This document shows, one piece after another, positions 9,089-19,000 of a DNA stretch of 64,000 bases. Source of the DNA: Pedobacter sp. W3I1. Lineage in GTDB: Bacteria; Bacteroidota; Bacteroidia; Sphingobacteriales; Sphingobacteriaceae. Under the pieces are notes generated by a model. It had not been told where the DNA came from. It worked only from the letters and a program-made list of their open reading frames with translations, and ran no database searches. The stretch's first letter is position 1. Each line of letters begins with the position of its first letter. The stretch spans positions 3,658,001 through 3,722,000 of the forward strand of contig NZ_JAUSXN010000001.1 of NCBI RefSeq assembly GCF_030816015.1, read 5' to 3'. Both the position numbers and the translations under genes were made by a program.

Positions 9089-11545
9089 CTAAATCGGCAC
9101 AATGATCTTAAAACTTAAATTCCTGCCCATATTGTAAATCCCTGAGGGGCCATTTGGCGAACGGTTATAATATTCGAAATATTTCAACCTGTTTAAGTTT
9201 GATTGATAGGCGATATTGAAAATATTATCGGCCTGGAGAAAAATATCACATAACGTTTTTCCTTTTTTAGTTTTTAATGCAGATCCTATACCTACGTTAA
9301 TTAATGTATAACCAGCGGTAAAGGTTTCGGTATCATCTAAAGCATAAAACCTATTCTGATCAGCGAAAAAAGCAGCATCAATTTTAATATAAGGCTTATC
9401 AAAAATACCTATAGGTTTTTGCGCGGTTGCCTTAACCTCCGTTCTCACGTGCAATGGTGGAATAAAAGGCAAATATTTGGCTTCCCTACCGTGTTTATCT
9501 AAGAGTTCCTGGTTCTGGTTCAAGCCCACGACATAAGCCAGGCTATTGTTGAAACTTAGCCATTTTAAATCTGCAGGATGTAGATTTATCGAAATTTCTG
9601 CGCCATACAATCTGGCTTTTGATTGCTGATACTGATAGGTTAAATTACCAGGGACAATAACAACCGGATTTCCGTTGGCATCAGTTAAGCGCGATTGATA
9701 TATATAGTTCTGAATATTGTTGTTAAACAGCTCCAAGCTTATATCGGCATCTTTCAAATAGGCAATAATGCCAATATCTTCCTGAAGGTTAAACTCAGGC
9801 TTAAAGGTTCGGTTACCCAGGTACACAATGTGCGCGCCGGGATCTAGTCCGTTAGAACCAATTTCGGTAATGTTCGGAGCTCTATAACCTCTCGCAATGT
9901 TGGCTTTAATTAATAGCTTTTCTGAAATGTTATAAGTTAAGCCCAAACTTCCTGATAAGCCATAATAGTTTTTATCAAAAGAAGGGAATTGCAATTTACC
10001 AGTGGCATCGGTTGGGCTCACCTGTTTACCAAAACCTGTTTGTGCATCGGTACCTACATAAAAATCATTCCAGTGTATATTCCTTCTATCGATCCTGATT
10101 CCTCCTGAAACATCTACTTTACCCATCGATTTCTTTGCAAAGTAAAAGGCACCAACATCGAAGAGATCATAATCGGGAATTGGAAAATCGGTGGCAGCTT
10201 TGCTCCTGTTTCCCTGATACATACCATTAACCCCGACGGTACTTTCGATACCTGCAAAATCGGGCAGGTTGTATTTAAGATCGTAATTAAAAGTATTCAG
10301 CACCACATAAAGTCCGGCCTGACCTGGCAAAGTGGGGTGATTATATTCTCTCCTTACGCTCTGCTGTCCACCGATTAATAAATTTAAATCACTCGTTCCA
10401 AATTTAAACTGGCTGATGTTATAAAACCGATAATGTTGAATGTGCTGATGCAGGGGATTAATGGAGTAACTATTCAGATCACTTTCAGGTACAATAGGTC
10501 TGTTTTTAATGTCATCTCCATCATCCAAAACCTGCCGGGTAAATCTTCTAGATAGAGAATCTCTGCTACCGTCAGGAATTTCCATTAAATTATCGTAATA
10601 GGTAATGGCCGTTTTAGAAAAACCCCAGGCTTTATCTACCCTGGCGCTGGCCGATAAATTGTATTCTCTAAAAGCTGTTCCGTAAACCAGTCCGTCAATT
10701 TTATTTTGGTAATTATGCGCCGTTTTTCCGGTTGCCCTAAATGTGTATTTCCAATCGTTTTTAATGTAGGCCAGTCCGAGCGACGAACCGATCATTCCAT
10801 TATTACTTTGGTAATTTGCTGTAAAATCGCCTTTAAACTTGCCATCTTCAAAATTCGGCGTGTAAGGAATCATATTAATTACCCCAGCCAATGCATCAGA
10901 GCCATAAGTTAAGCTGGCCGGACCTTTTACTACTTCAGCTCTTGTTATGCCATATTCATCTACTTCAATTCCATGTTCATCGCCCCACTGCTGCCCCTCC
11001 TGCCTTAAACCATCATACAAGGTTAACACACGGTTATAACCTAAGCCTCTTATAAAAGGTTTAGAAACATTTGGGCCGGTGGTAACTGCAGTAATGCCTG
11101 GTACTCCTTTAACAATAGCTTCGATCAGGTTCGTATTTACATTTTGATCCATTGATTTTTTGGAAAGTACGGCAATAGGTACAGGGCTTTTACGCAGTTG
11201 AGTGGCCCGGTTCACACCTGTAATTACCACATCATTTAAATCTGAAGCTAAACTTAATAAGTCGGTATTAACCAGAACCGTATCTTCTTTTAAGGTTACT
11301 TTAATTCTTTTTGATTGATAACCAATACCTGAAAAAACGAGATCGAAATTCCCGGAAGGGATTCCACTTAATTGATAAGCACCTGAACTACCCGATTTTG
11401 TTGATCCGTTAGTTCCTAAAATTTTAATGGTAATATTTTCTACAGGTTCATTTTGAGAAGTTACTAAGCCCTTAATGATAACCTTTTGAGCGATGGCATT
11501 TAGTGATATAAAAAAACAAAAGCAATATAGTAATAGGGATTTCAT
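9089..11545 (-). CDS. TonB-dependent receptor
   Basis: 818-aa outer-membrane active transporter. It has a signal peptide (MKSLLLYCFCFFISLNAIAQ) and an N-terminal carboxypeptidase-regulatory-like beta-sandwich (about 22-105). The plug domain (about 107-235) contains PFIRGLGYNRVLTLYDGLRQ and a GQQWGDEHG segment. A 22-strand barrel follows, ending in the aromatic/hydrophobic strand LSFKIIVPI. It is not SusC-like: it is shorter and has no SusD partner. The plug style resembles metal or metal-chelate receptors, but the ligand cannot be read. The gene is monocistronic and preceded by a striking AT-rich double inverted repeat that could be a repressor site. Confidence 0.9.
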   Translation of the reverse strand: MKSLLLYCFCFFISLNAIAQKVIIKGLVTSQNEPVENITIKILGTNGSTKSGSSGAYQLSGIPSGNFDLVFSGIGYQSKRIKVTLKEDTVLVNTDLLSLASDLNDVVITGVNRATQLRKSPVPIAVLSKKSMDQNVNTNLIEAIVKGVPGITAVTTGPNVSKPFIRGLGYNRVLTLYDGLRQEGQQWGDEHGIEVDEYGITRAEVVKGPASLTYGSDALAGVINMIPYTPNFEDGKFKGDFTANYQSNNGMIGSSLGLAYIKNDWKYTFRATGKTAHNYQNKIDGLVYGTAFREYNLSASARVDKAWGFSKTAITYYDNLMEIPDGSRDSLSRRFTRQVLDDGDDIKNRPIVPESDLNSYSINPLHQHIQHYRFYNISQFKFGTSDLNLLIGGQQSVRREYNHPTLPGQAGLYVVLNTFNYDLKYNLPDFAGIESTVGVNGMYQGNRSKAATDFPIPDYDLFDVGAFYFAKKSMGKVDVSGGIRIDRRNIHWNDFYVGTDAQTGFGKQVSPTDATGKLQFPSFDKNYYGLSGSLGLTYNISEKLLIKANIARGYRAPNITEIGSNGLDPGAHIVYLGNRTFKPEFNLQEDIGIIAYLKDADISLELFNNNIQNYIYQSRLTDANGNPVVIVPGNLTYQYQQSKARLYGAEISINLHPADLKWLSFNNSLAYVVGLNQNQELLDKHGREAKYLPFIPPLHVRTEVKATAQKPIGIFDKPYIKIDAAFFADQNRFYALDDTETFTAGYTLINVGIGSALKTKKGKTLCDIFLQADNIFNIAYQSNLNRLKYFEYYNRSPNGPSGIYNMGRNLSFKIIVPI

Positions 11546-11559
11546 GAACGTAAAATGAT

Positions 11560-11627
11560 TTATCTAAATATAATTTTAGACAAATCTAAATTTTAATTTA
11601 AATATATCAAATTAAATATTTAGATAA
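11560..11627 (-). promoter_or_regulatory. Candidate operator upstream of the TonB receptor
   Basis: Two nested dyads lie just upstream of the receptor start (11545). The inner one is TTTAGA-CAAA-TCTAAA (11575-11590). The outer arms are TTATCTAAATAT (11560-11571) and ATATTTAGATAA (11616-11627), which are perfect complements. All share the core ATCTAAAT. The dyads suit binding of a dimeric repressor, but which one is unknown; metal regulation is only an inference from the receptor's family. The rest of the 11628-12000 gap is AT-rich. Its only ORF-like item is a 28-codon frame at 11896-11982 with no ribosome-binding signal, which I do not call. Confidence 0.45.
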
Positions 11628-12000
11628 TATTTAACACGCTTAAAATCAATCGATTTAAACAGACAAAAAAGCGCTTAGCAGTGAGCGAAAGCCGAGTATA
11701 TCAGGCATTCTTTACAGCGTTTTAATATTTAGCTCCTAACTATTTATTTTTAGCCGAAAAGTTCTTTTTTGAAAAATTTAATGAGCAATGAAGATGCTTA
11801 TCTAGCTGATTATAAATAACCTAAAAATTAAAGCGATATTGAATGAAGTTTTTTTTCAAAATATTTATCTGCATACCTTTAAACACACAATTATTATGAT
11901 TATTATTGGACACAAAAGCGTGAATAAAACTATGATGCCTGAAGGATTGTTACACCTAAAGGAGTTATTAAAACAGTACTAATCCTATAAACAGAATATA

Positions 12001-12459
12001 ATGTTAGTGATCAATAATTTCGAAGAGTATGAATCGCACCTGGGTAAGGAACTAGGCGTTTCGCAATGGCATACTATAGACCAGGAACAGATCAATAAAT
12101 TTGCCGATGCAACCCTGGATCATCAATGGATACACACCGATCCGGAAAAAGCTAAAAATGAAGGACCATTTAAGGCAACAATTGCACATGGATATTTAAC
12201 CTTGTCGTTAATTCCTTATTTATGGAAGCAGATTGCAGATGTACGTAATATTAAAATGGAAATCAATTACGGTATTGAACGTTTTAAATTTGGTCAGGCC
12301 GTTTTAGTAGATAGCGAAGTGCAGTTAAAAGCAAAATTAAATAGCATTAGCAATTTAAGGGGAATAACTAAAGTTACCATTCAAGCCACACTTGTGATTA
12401 AAGACCAACCCAAACCAGCATATGTTGGCGATGTGGTATTCTTGTATCATTTTATCTAA
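12001..12459 (+). CDS. MaoC family (R)-hydratase/dehydratase
   Basis: 152-aa single-hotdog protein of the MaoC/(R)-specific enoyl-CoA hydratase family. The catalytic motif FADATLDHQWIHTD carries Asp40 and His45 at the spacing expected for the D-x4-H dyad. The following segment ATIAHGYLTLSLIP is the conserved AHG/L element of the hydratase fold. The usual role is hydration of trans-2-enoyl-CoA in fatty-acid turnover; the actual acyl substrate is unknown. The length is typical. It stands alone, with no fatty-acid genes beside it. Confidence 0.88.
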   Translation: MLVINNFEEYESHLGKELGVSQWHTIDQEQINKFADATLDHQWIHTDPEKAKNEGPFKATIAHGYLTLSLIPYLWKQIADVRNIKMEINYGIERFKFGQAVLVDSEVQLKAKLNSISNLRGITKVTIQATLVIKDQPKPAYVGDVVFLYHFI

Positions 12460-12697
12460 TATCATAATTAATGGATATCCTAGCCATGATAACCAAACAG
12501 AACTAAATAACTACTAATCGCATAGCTTCCGGGTTCTCTAACGGCAACACAAATCGATGGGGACAAACGATTGCAATTAAACATAAAATCAGGTCCACTC
12601 TATTGAGTCTGTCGCAGCAAGTTAACCTAAACTTAAAACCTTTAAATAGGTAAACCGTTTATTTTTAATAACTTAGATCATAACTAAATATAAGTAT

Positions 12698-13060
12698 ATG
12701 AATACTCAGGAAGTAGCTAACAAATTGGTGCAACTTTGCCGTGAAGGCAAACACGAACAGGCCATTGATGAACTTTACGCCGACAATGTTGTAAGCAAAG
12801 AGCCAAAAGGCTCGCCAATGGAATTAACGGAAGGCAAAGATGCCGTTAAAAAGAAAACCATACGATGGGAAGAAAGTGTTGAAGAGATACATAGCTCTTC
12901 ATGCTCAGAACCAATTGTTGCAGACAATCATTTTGCTATTGTAATGAACATTGATGCCACTTATAAAGCCCATGGAAGAATGGCCATGAGTGAAATCTGT
13001 GTTTATGAGGTTAAAGACGGAAAAATCGTAGCCGACGAATTTTTCTATCGCATGGGTTAA
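12698..13060 (+). CDS. SnoaL-like/NTF2-fold protein
   Basis: 120-aa protein of the nuclear-transport-factor-2-like superfamily. It shows the N-terminal helix with LCREGKHEQAIDELYADNVVSKEP, where the 'YADNVV' strand entry is typical. The closing strands are SEICVYEVKDGKIVADEFFYR. These small folds serve as isomerases, hydrolases or binding modules, so no reaction is assigned. There is no signal peptide. A terminator follows directly and no partner gene is evident. Confidence 0.8.
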   Translation: MNTQEVANKLVQLCREGKHEQAIDELYADNVVSKEPKGSPMELTEGKDAVKKKTIRWEESVEEIHSSSCSEPIVADNHFAIVMNIDATYKAHGRMAMSEICVYEVKDGKIVADEFFYRMG

Positions 13061-13066
13061 AATATA

Positions 13067-13094
13067 AAAAGCCCCGATATCCATCTGGGCTTTT
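13067..13094 (+). terminator. Terminator after SnoaL-like gene
   Basis: AAAAGCCC (13067-13074) pairs with GGGCTTTT (13087-13094) across a 12-nt loop, a few bases after the stop codon. Confidence 0.75.
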
Positions 13095-13306
13095 ATAATC
13101 AACTAACCTAAACTTATAAATACTAACCAAATATTTATACTGCAAAACTAAACACCGATTATTAATTCAGTGTTAAATATTTATCATCTGTTTTCTGAAA
13201 TTGGCGTCCGACATAAACAATCTTTCAGGCAATCCGATTCTAATTTAAGTATTAGAGCATCTATTAAAGCCCTTTTGCAACAAGTGCAAGCATTGACTCT
13301 GGAAGC

Positions 13307-13352
13307 CTGGTAAAACCTTCGCCAATTAACGTTTTATCATCTCTGATTAATA
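13307..13352 (-). repeat. 46-bp direct repeat, copy A (coding remnant)
   Basis: Matches copy B at 13722-13767 with two differences. Read on the minus strand, the frame around it gives LIFKLLDILIRDDKTLIGEGF then TRLPESMLALVAKGL and a stop (downstream end near 13265). It looks like the C-terminal end of a lost gene. I do not recognise the family. Confidence 0.5.
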
Positions 13353-13482
13353 TGTCTAATAGTTTGAAGATGAGCGTTCAGTAATGCTCCTGAAACAGCA
13401 GTCCTGCTATCGCTTATAGTCCTCACTACGCTCCGGGCTATCCGCTCAATCAGGTTTAAAAATAAGAGTCTGTGCACAAATA

Positions 13483-13616
13483 CTTGAGGCTGTATCATAA
13501 ATATAGATTGTCATCCTGAGCTTGTCGAAGGACCTGTTTAAATACCCCATAAAGCGTTTCGACAAGCTCAACGTGACAAGTTCGAATGAAATCACAACTT
13601 ATGATACAACCTCAAG
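13483..13616. mobile_element. MITE-like element, copy 1
   Basis: 134 bp bounded by terminal inverted repeats CTTGAGGCTGTATCATAA and TTATGATACAACCTCAAG, with one mismatch over 18 bp. The interior is a long imperfect hairpin built on TTGTCATCCTGAGCTTGTCG and CGACAAGCTCAACGTGACAA. It encodes nothing. A second copy in opposite internal orientation lies at 34564-34696. This suggests a non-autonomous transposable element; no clear target-site duplication is visible. Confidence 0.7.
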
Positions 13617-13630
13617 TTAAAATAAAAAAT

Positions 13631-13660
13631 ATTGTCATCCTGAGCCTGTCGAAGGACAAT
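13631..13660. repeat. Short REP-type hairpin
   Basis: ATTGTCATCCTGAGCCTGTC plus ten more bases, with ATTGTC/GACAAT ends and an inner TCCT/AGGA pairing. It shares its core with the interior of the MITE-like elements and with the 41-42 kb tandem repeats. The remainder of the 13061-13894 gap shows no intact gene. Confidence 0.65.
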
Positions 13661-13721
13661 CTTACATCCTTTTAAAAAGAGATTCTAAAATGATAAACTT
13701 CTATCTTTCGTAAAAGTTCCT

Positions 13722-13767
13722 CTGGTAAAACCTTCGCCAATTAATGTTTTATCATCTCCGATTAATA
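13722..13767 (-). repeat. 46-bp direct repeat, copy B (coding remnant)
   Basis: Second copy of the 13307-13352 sequence. The minus-strand frame reads LYDQQNTIMLLIGDDKTLIG then EGFTRGTFTKDRSLSF and a stop. It shares the core LI-x-DDKTLIGEGFTR with copy A but has a different C-terminal tail. MITE copy 1 and the REP hairpin lie between the two copies. Confidence 0.5.
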
Positions 13768-13894
13768 GCATAATTGTGTTCTGCTGATCGTAAAGTTATG
13801 TTCTCCAGATCACTTTAAATGAAATCGACTCAATTATAGTCAAATAGAACAATAATGAGCACTGGAATGTTATTTATTAATTAAATATCATGAC

Positions 13895-14803
13895 ATGATC
13901 AATACAGGCAATCCCCTATTCAGTCACAAATTCACCGCTGATCCAACTGTTTTGTTATACGATCAGAAAATATATTTATACACCGGCCGCGATGAAGCAC
14001 CTCCCGGTACGCAAGACTACATCATGCGGAGCTGGCTCTGTTTTTCTTCTGCAGACCTTATTACCTGGGAAGAACACCCAATGCCCTTACAGGCAAGTGA
14101 TTTTAGCTGGGCAAGCGGTGATGCATTTGCCTCATGTGTAATTTTCAATAAACAGCATTTTTATTGGTTTGCAGCAGTCTCCCATCGCCATATACCAGGG
14201 AAAGCGATTGCACTTGGAATATCAGAAACACCGACAGGTCCGTTCCGTGATGCAATCGGATCTGCATTGGTTACAGGAAATGATATCCCTTTCAACAAAA
14301 ACCCGATGGCAAACCTCGACCCTTCGGTAATTATTGATACAGATGGTCAGGCTTATATTTTCTGGGGCAACCAACAGTGTTATTTCGCTAAACTAAGCAA
14401 TGATATGCTCAGCCTGCAAGGCAAAATAAGTACCATTGAATTACCTGGTTTTTCAGAAGGGGCACATGTTTTCAAACATAATGAGTGGTATTATCTAACC
14501 TACGGTTATGGCAGTCCGGAAAAGGTCGCCTATGCCATGAGTGGCAGCATACATGGGCCATGGGTATTTAAAGGTATATTAAACGAATTGGCCGGAAACT
14601 GCGAAACCAACCGCCCTGCCATTATCGGATTTAAAGGAAAGGACTATTTCTTTTATCATAATGGTTCATTAAAAGATGGAGGCAGTCATAGGCGTTCGGT
14701 CTGCGTAGATTATTTACACTACAATCCAGATGGCACCATTAAGCGGGTGATTATGACCAGCGAAGGAATTACTCCAGCCATCCCCCGGTTAATAAATTCT
14801 TAG
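13895..14803 (+). CDS. Glycoside hydrolase family 43-like protein
   Basis: 302-aa five-bladed propeller glycosidase of the GH43 type. The expected acidic triad is visible: Asp16 in TADPTVLL (general base), Asp142 in NLDPSVIIDTDGQAYIFWG (pKa modulator), and Glu188 in GFSEGAHVFKHNEWYYLTYG (general acid). GH43 enzymes release arabinose, xylose or galactose from side chains. There is no signal peptide and the first motif begins almost at the N-terminus, so the enzyme is probably cytoplasmic, acting on imported oligosaccharides. The start is the only good in-frame ATG. It stands alone, outside the PUL at 42-64 kb. Confidence 0.85.
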   Translation: MINTGNPLFSHKFTADPTVLLYDQKIYLYTGRDEAPPGTQDYIMRSWLCFSSADLITWEEHPMPLQASDFSWASGDAFASCVIFNKQHFYWFAAVSHRHIPGKAIALGISETPTGPFRDAIGSALVTGNDIPFNKNPMANLDPSVIIDTDGQAYIFWGNQQCYFAKLSNDMLSLQGKISTIELPGFSEGAHVFKHNEWYYLTYGYGSPEKVAYAMSGSIHGPWVFKGILNELAGNCETNRPAIIGFKGKDYFFYHNGSLKDGGSHRRSVCVDYLHYNPDGTIKRVIMTSEGITPAIPRLINS

Positions 14804-15082
14804 GCGACCACAATTTGGCTATGAACAAATTTTATCACCTGTCTTTTGAAAAGTTGTTCTCTGTTTGCAGTTTTCAGTTAACAGCCCTGTTTTCTCCTAC
14901 CGGAAGAATGGTCGCATTATTGTTTCGGAAAGCTTATAAACTAAAAACCGATCCCATCTAAAAAAGAAAGAATCGGTGTAGTTCGTGCTAAAATTGGTTT
15001 CATATCGAAATATTTTAGCTGCTAAGTTAATGAGGCTATTATGTCCTTAATCTCAGTAACAGGAAGACTGAGACCCCTGTTA

Positions 15083-15970
15083 TTATCTAAAATTGTATTT
15101 CAACCCTACTTCAAATTCTCCGTTTGCATAATTCTGTATATCAGAAGTGTTTGTGGTGTACATGGCCAGTATCGACAAGCGGTTCTGGTAAGTTGTACCC
15201 ACGCCGGCAGTAAAACTGTTGCTGGTGTGATAAATACCAGTAAACAAAAGTTTATTGCCCCAAAACTGTGCATTTAATCCAAGATCAATAATATCGCGAT
15301 AGTTATCAATACCTCTATAGCTTACTTTTGGTTCAATAATGTTCAGCACTTTATCAGGATTAATAAATTTGTAGCTTACTGATGCAAAATAAGAAGCCCG
15401 GTCTACAACCGTCCTTTCGTCATCGCGTTTCAAGAAACGCTTGAGGTTTAATACTGATCCCTGAATGTTAAAATGCTGACTGCGGTAAGCCATACCGAAA
15501 TCGCCATCAAAATACAGTTTACGCTGGTTAAAGTTGGTTAAAGAAATATCGTTCTGGCTTCCTTTAATCTTTGTCAGATCGATCCATTCGTTCATAATCC
15601 CTGCTGAAAGACCAAAATCAAGATAATCGGAACCATTGTTAAGTGGCAGGTGGTAAGCATAGGTACCTTTAAAACTGGTCCGCTGAATTACACCTATATT
15701 TTCGTTGTAAAAAGAGGCGCCTATGCCAACTTTATTATTACTGGCGCCGTAAGCTGCAGTTACCGACTGCATGGCCGGAGCCCCTTCTATCGCTGTCCAC
15801 TGTGCCTTATAAGCTGCTGCAGCCTCCCAGCCCTTTTCAATACCTGCCATGGCCGGATTGCTGAGATAAAGGTTTTGGTAATACATACTGCCCATTGGGT
15901 TGAGCTGAGCAAAGGCCGGGATGCAGATACTAAACATCACCAATGTGATAAGCATTTTCCTTGTTTTCAT
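15083..15970 (-). CDS. PorP/SprF family type IX secretion system membrane protein
   Basis: 295-aa outer-membrane barrel protein of the PorP/SprF family. It has a signal peptide (MKTRKMLITLVMFSICIPAFAQ) followed by the family's N-terminal hallmark YYQNLYLSNPAMAGIEKGWE. The last strand is FEVGLKYNFR. Members help secrete or anchor specific T9SS type B substrates. It lies 56 bp behind the giant adhesin, which ends in a type B sorting domain. The pairing argues that this is its dedicated outer-membrane partner, as with SprF and SprB. Confidence 0.92.
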   Translation of the reverse strand: MKTRKMLITLVMFSICIPAFAQLNPMGSMYYQNLYLSNPAMAGIEKGWEAAAAYKAQWTAIEGAPAMQSVTAAYGASNNKVGIGASFYNENIGVIQRTSFKGTYAYHLPLNNGSDYLDFGLSAGIMNEWIDLTKIKGSQNDISLTNFNQRKLYFDGDFGMAYRSQHFNIQGSVLNLKRFLKRDDERTVVDRASYFASVSYKFINPDKVLNIIEPKVSYRGIDNYRDIIDLGLNAQFWGNKLLFTGIYHTSNSFTAGVGTTYQNRLSILAMYTTNTSDIQNYANGEFEVGLKYNFR

Positions 15971-16026
15971 CTTTATACTTTTTTATGCCATAACCAGTTA
16001 AAACACTGGTTATGGCAGGTTAAATC

Positions 16027-19000
16027 TTAATTATTACCTACAACTGTGATGTACCCTTTTCTTACCCCTATACCTGGACCAAAGTCGATGATGTAGTAGT
16101 AAGCGCCTTCAGGAACTAACGATCCTTTTAAGGTACCGCCCCAACTGTTGTCATAACCTTTCATTTCAAATATCGACTTACCGGCGCGATCGAAAACGCG
16201 TACTGTATTGTTTGGATACATATCGATATTTTCAACAAACCATGTATCATTTTTACCATCACCATTTGGCGTAAGTACGTTCATAATATTCAGTACCTGG
16301 TAATCGGCCCTTACCTCAAGATTAAAGGTTTTGGTACTGCTTCTTCCATATTGGTTAAACCCGGTAACGGTGTAAGTAGTATTTTGGGATGGTCTAACGG
16401 TTAATATTGCAGTGTTTTGTCCGCTAATAATACCGTTTGCGTTTGTCCATTGGTAAGTTAATCCACCACTTGCAGTAAGCGTTGCGGTTTCGCCCTTACT
16501 AATGCTATTGCCTTTGTTGCTGGTAATGGTAATTACCGGTGGTGGGTTTTCGATTACTGTAAACGACTGTACGACATTAACTGCTGCCTGGTAATCGGAA
16601 TTTCCGGCCTGACTGGCGGTAATGTTAATTACGCCGGCTTTGAGGATTTCTACCTGATTACCGTTAATAATCCTTGCTACCGCCGGATTGCTGCTGGTGT
16701 ACGTTACAGTTAAACCAGAGCTTGCAGTTGCTGTTAAGGTAAAGATACCATCGGTATCTAATTTATTAGCTAAAGCTGCAAATGTAATGGTTTGTGTGGA
16801 GGGGTTAACGGTAAGATTACCCGCGATATAAGTAATACTGTAGTTTGCTGCCGCAGCACCACTTGCTGTAATTGGATAATTGCCAGCTGGCGATGTTGTA
16901 GTGGCCGTAGTACTTAACGCTACCGCACTTGTTAATACAGCTGCTGTTTCTGTACCCGCAAAACCATTATAACTTGCAGTAAGTGCCGGATTGGCATCAC
17001 CAAAGTTTTTGTTTTTATTATCGGCAATAATTACCAATGCCTTTCTGGTAATGACCAGATCGGCCGGCGTGTAAGTAATTATATAGTTTGTGCCAGCTGA
17101 TATGGTGTTCTGCCCAATGGCATAGTTACCAATATTCTCTCCAGCTGCGCGGCTTAAACTACCTGTTATCACATCGCCTGTAACTAAAGCACCTGTAGAA
17201 AGTGTATAAGTTAATGCAGCATCGGCACTGCCGTACACCTTTGTTTTAGCGTCGGCAGTAACTACGATTGGTTTTACGCTGATGTTTGCAGTTGTAGTTG
17301 CTACGCTCGTCAAGGTATAGTTGGCTGCCTTAGTACCTGATAACAACAAGCCTGCGCCTGTTACCACTTTCGCAGTACCCACATTTTTATCAGCAAAGGT
17401 TGCTGTGCCACCTGTTAAGGTTACATCGGCAACATCAGCCGCTAATACACCTGTTAGGCTTCTTCCTGAAATGGTAGCTGTAGTGTTTCCGTCGTAAACC
17501 TTATTACTTGCGGTAATGTTTCCGTTAACAGCTTTTGCTGTAATAGCAGCTGTGGTGGTAGTTACACTGGTTAAATTATAGTTAGCTGCATTTGTACCGG
17601 CAAGTACCATACCTGCAGCGGTTACGGTTTTACCGGTTGCTGCGCTGGCATCAGCAAAACTTGCAGTTCCACCGCTTAAGTTTACATCTGCATCTGCAGT
17701 TAAAACGCCTGTTAAGGTCCTCGTTAATACCGTAGCAGTAGTATTGCCATCATAAACCTTGTTGCTGGCAGTAAATGATCCGGTGATATTTCTAACACCA
17801 ATATTAGCCGTGGTGGTAGCCACTCCTGTTAAGTTATAATTCGCAGATTTTGAACCGGCCAAAGTCATACCTGCTGAAGTTACCGTTTTACCTGTACCGA
17901 TATTGGCATCGGCGAAATTTGCTGTACCACCCGTTAAGGTTACATCGGCAACATCTGCAGTAATTACACCCGTGAGCGTTCTGGTTAAAATCGTTGCTGT
18001 GGTATTGCCATCATAAGCTTTATTATCAGCGGTGAATGTACCGGTGATATTTTTTGTGGTAATATTGGCTGTTGTTGTAGCTACACCCGTTAAATTGTAA
18101 TTGGCCGATTTGCTTCCTGTTAAGCTTAAGCCAGCCGCCGATACCGTTTTTGCTGTACCTACGTTGGCATTGGCAAAGCTTGCTGTACCGCCTGTTAAAT
18201 TCACATCGGCAACATCGCCTGCCAGTACTCCGGTTAAAGTTCTGGTGAGGATATTTGCAGTAACACTACCATCGTAAATCTTATTATCAGCGGTAAAGTT
18301 TCCGTTAATATCTTTAGTGCTAATATCAGCCGTTGTGGTGGCTACTGAAGCTAAAGTATAATTGGCTGCTTTTGTACCAGTTATAGTCATGCCTGTTGCT
18401 GTAACGGTTTTGCCTGTACCTACGTTAGCGTTGGCAAAGCTTGCTGTTCCACCTGTTAAAGTAACGTCAGCGGCATCGGCTGCTAATACTCCGGTTAAGG
18501 TTCTGGTTAATACGGTTGCCGTTGCATTACCATCATAAACTTTATTACCGGCAGTAAAGTTACCAGTAAGTGTTAAGCCCGTAATGTTAGCTGTAGTAGT
18601 AGCTACGCCTGTTAAGTTGTAGTTGCCTGCTTTTGTACCCGCGAGGCTCATGCCATTTGCAGTAACGGTTTTACCGGTACCCATATTGGCATTATCGAAA
18701 CTTGCCGTTCCGCCTGTCAAATTCACATCGGCTACATCTCCGACCAGCACACCTGCTAAGGTTCTGGTTAAGATGCTTGCATTGGCATTGCCATCGTATA
18801 CCTTGTTATCGGCAGTAAAGCTACCTGAGATATCTTTTGCAGTAATATCAGCCGTTGTAGTTGTTACAGAAGCCAGCGTATAGTTAGCTGCCTTAGCGCC
18901 AGCCAGGGTTAAACCTGTGGCAGTAACGGTTTTACCTGTGCCTTTATTGGCATTGGCAAATGTTGCTGTGCCGCCTGTTAAAGTTACATCGGCAACGTCT

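Noticed and set aside
11896..11982. 28-codon ORF ahead of the MaoC-like gene
   Set aside because: No ribosome-binding or promoter signal and no recognisable sequence; it is within chance expectation.
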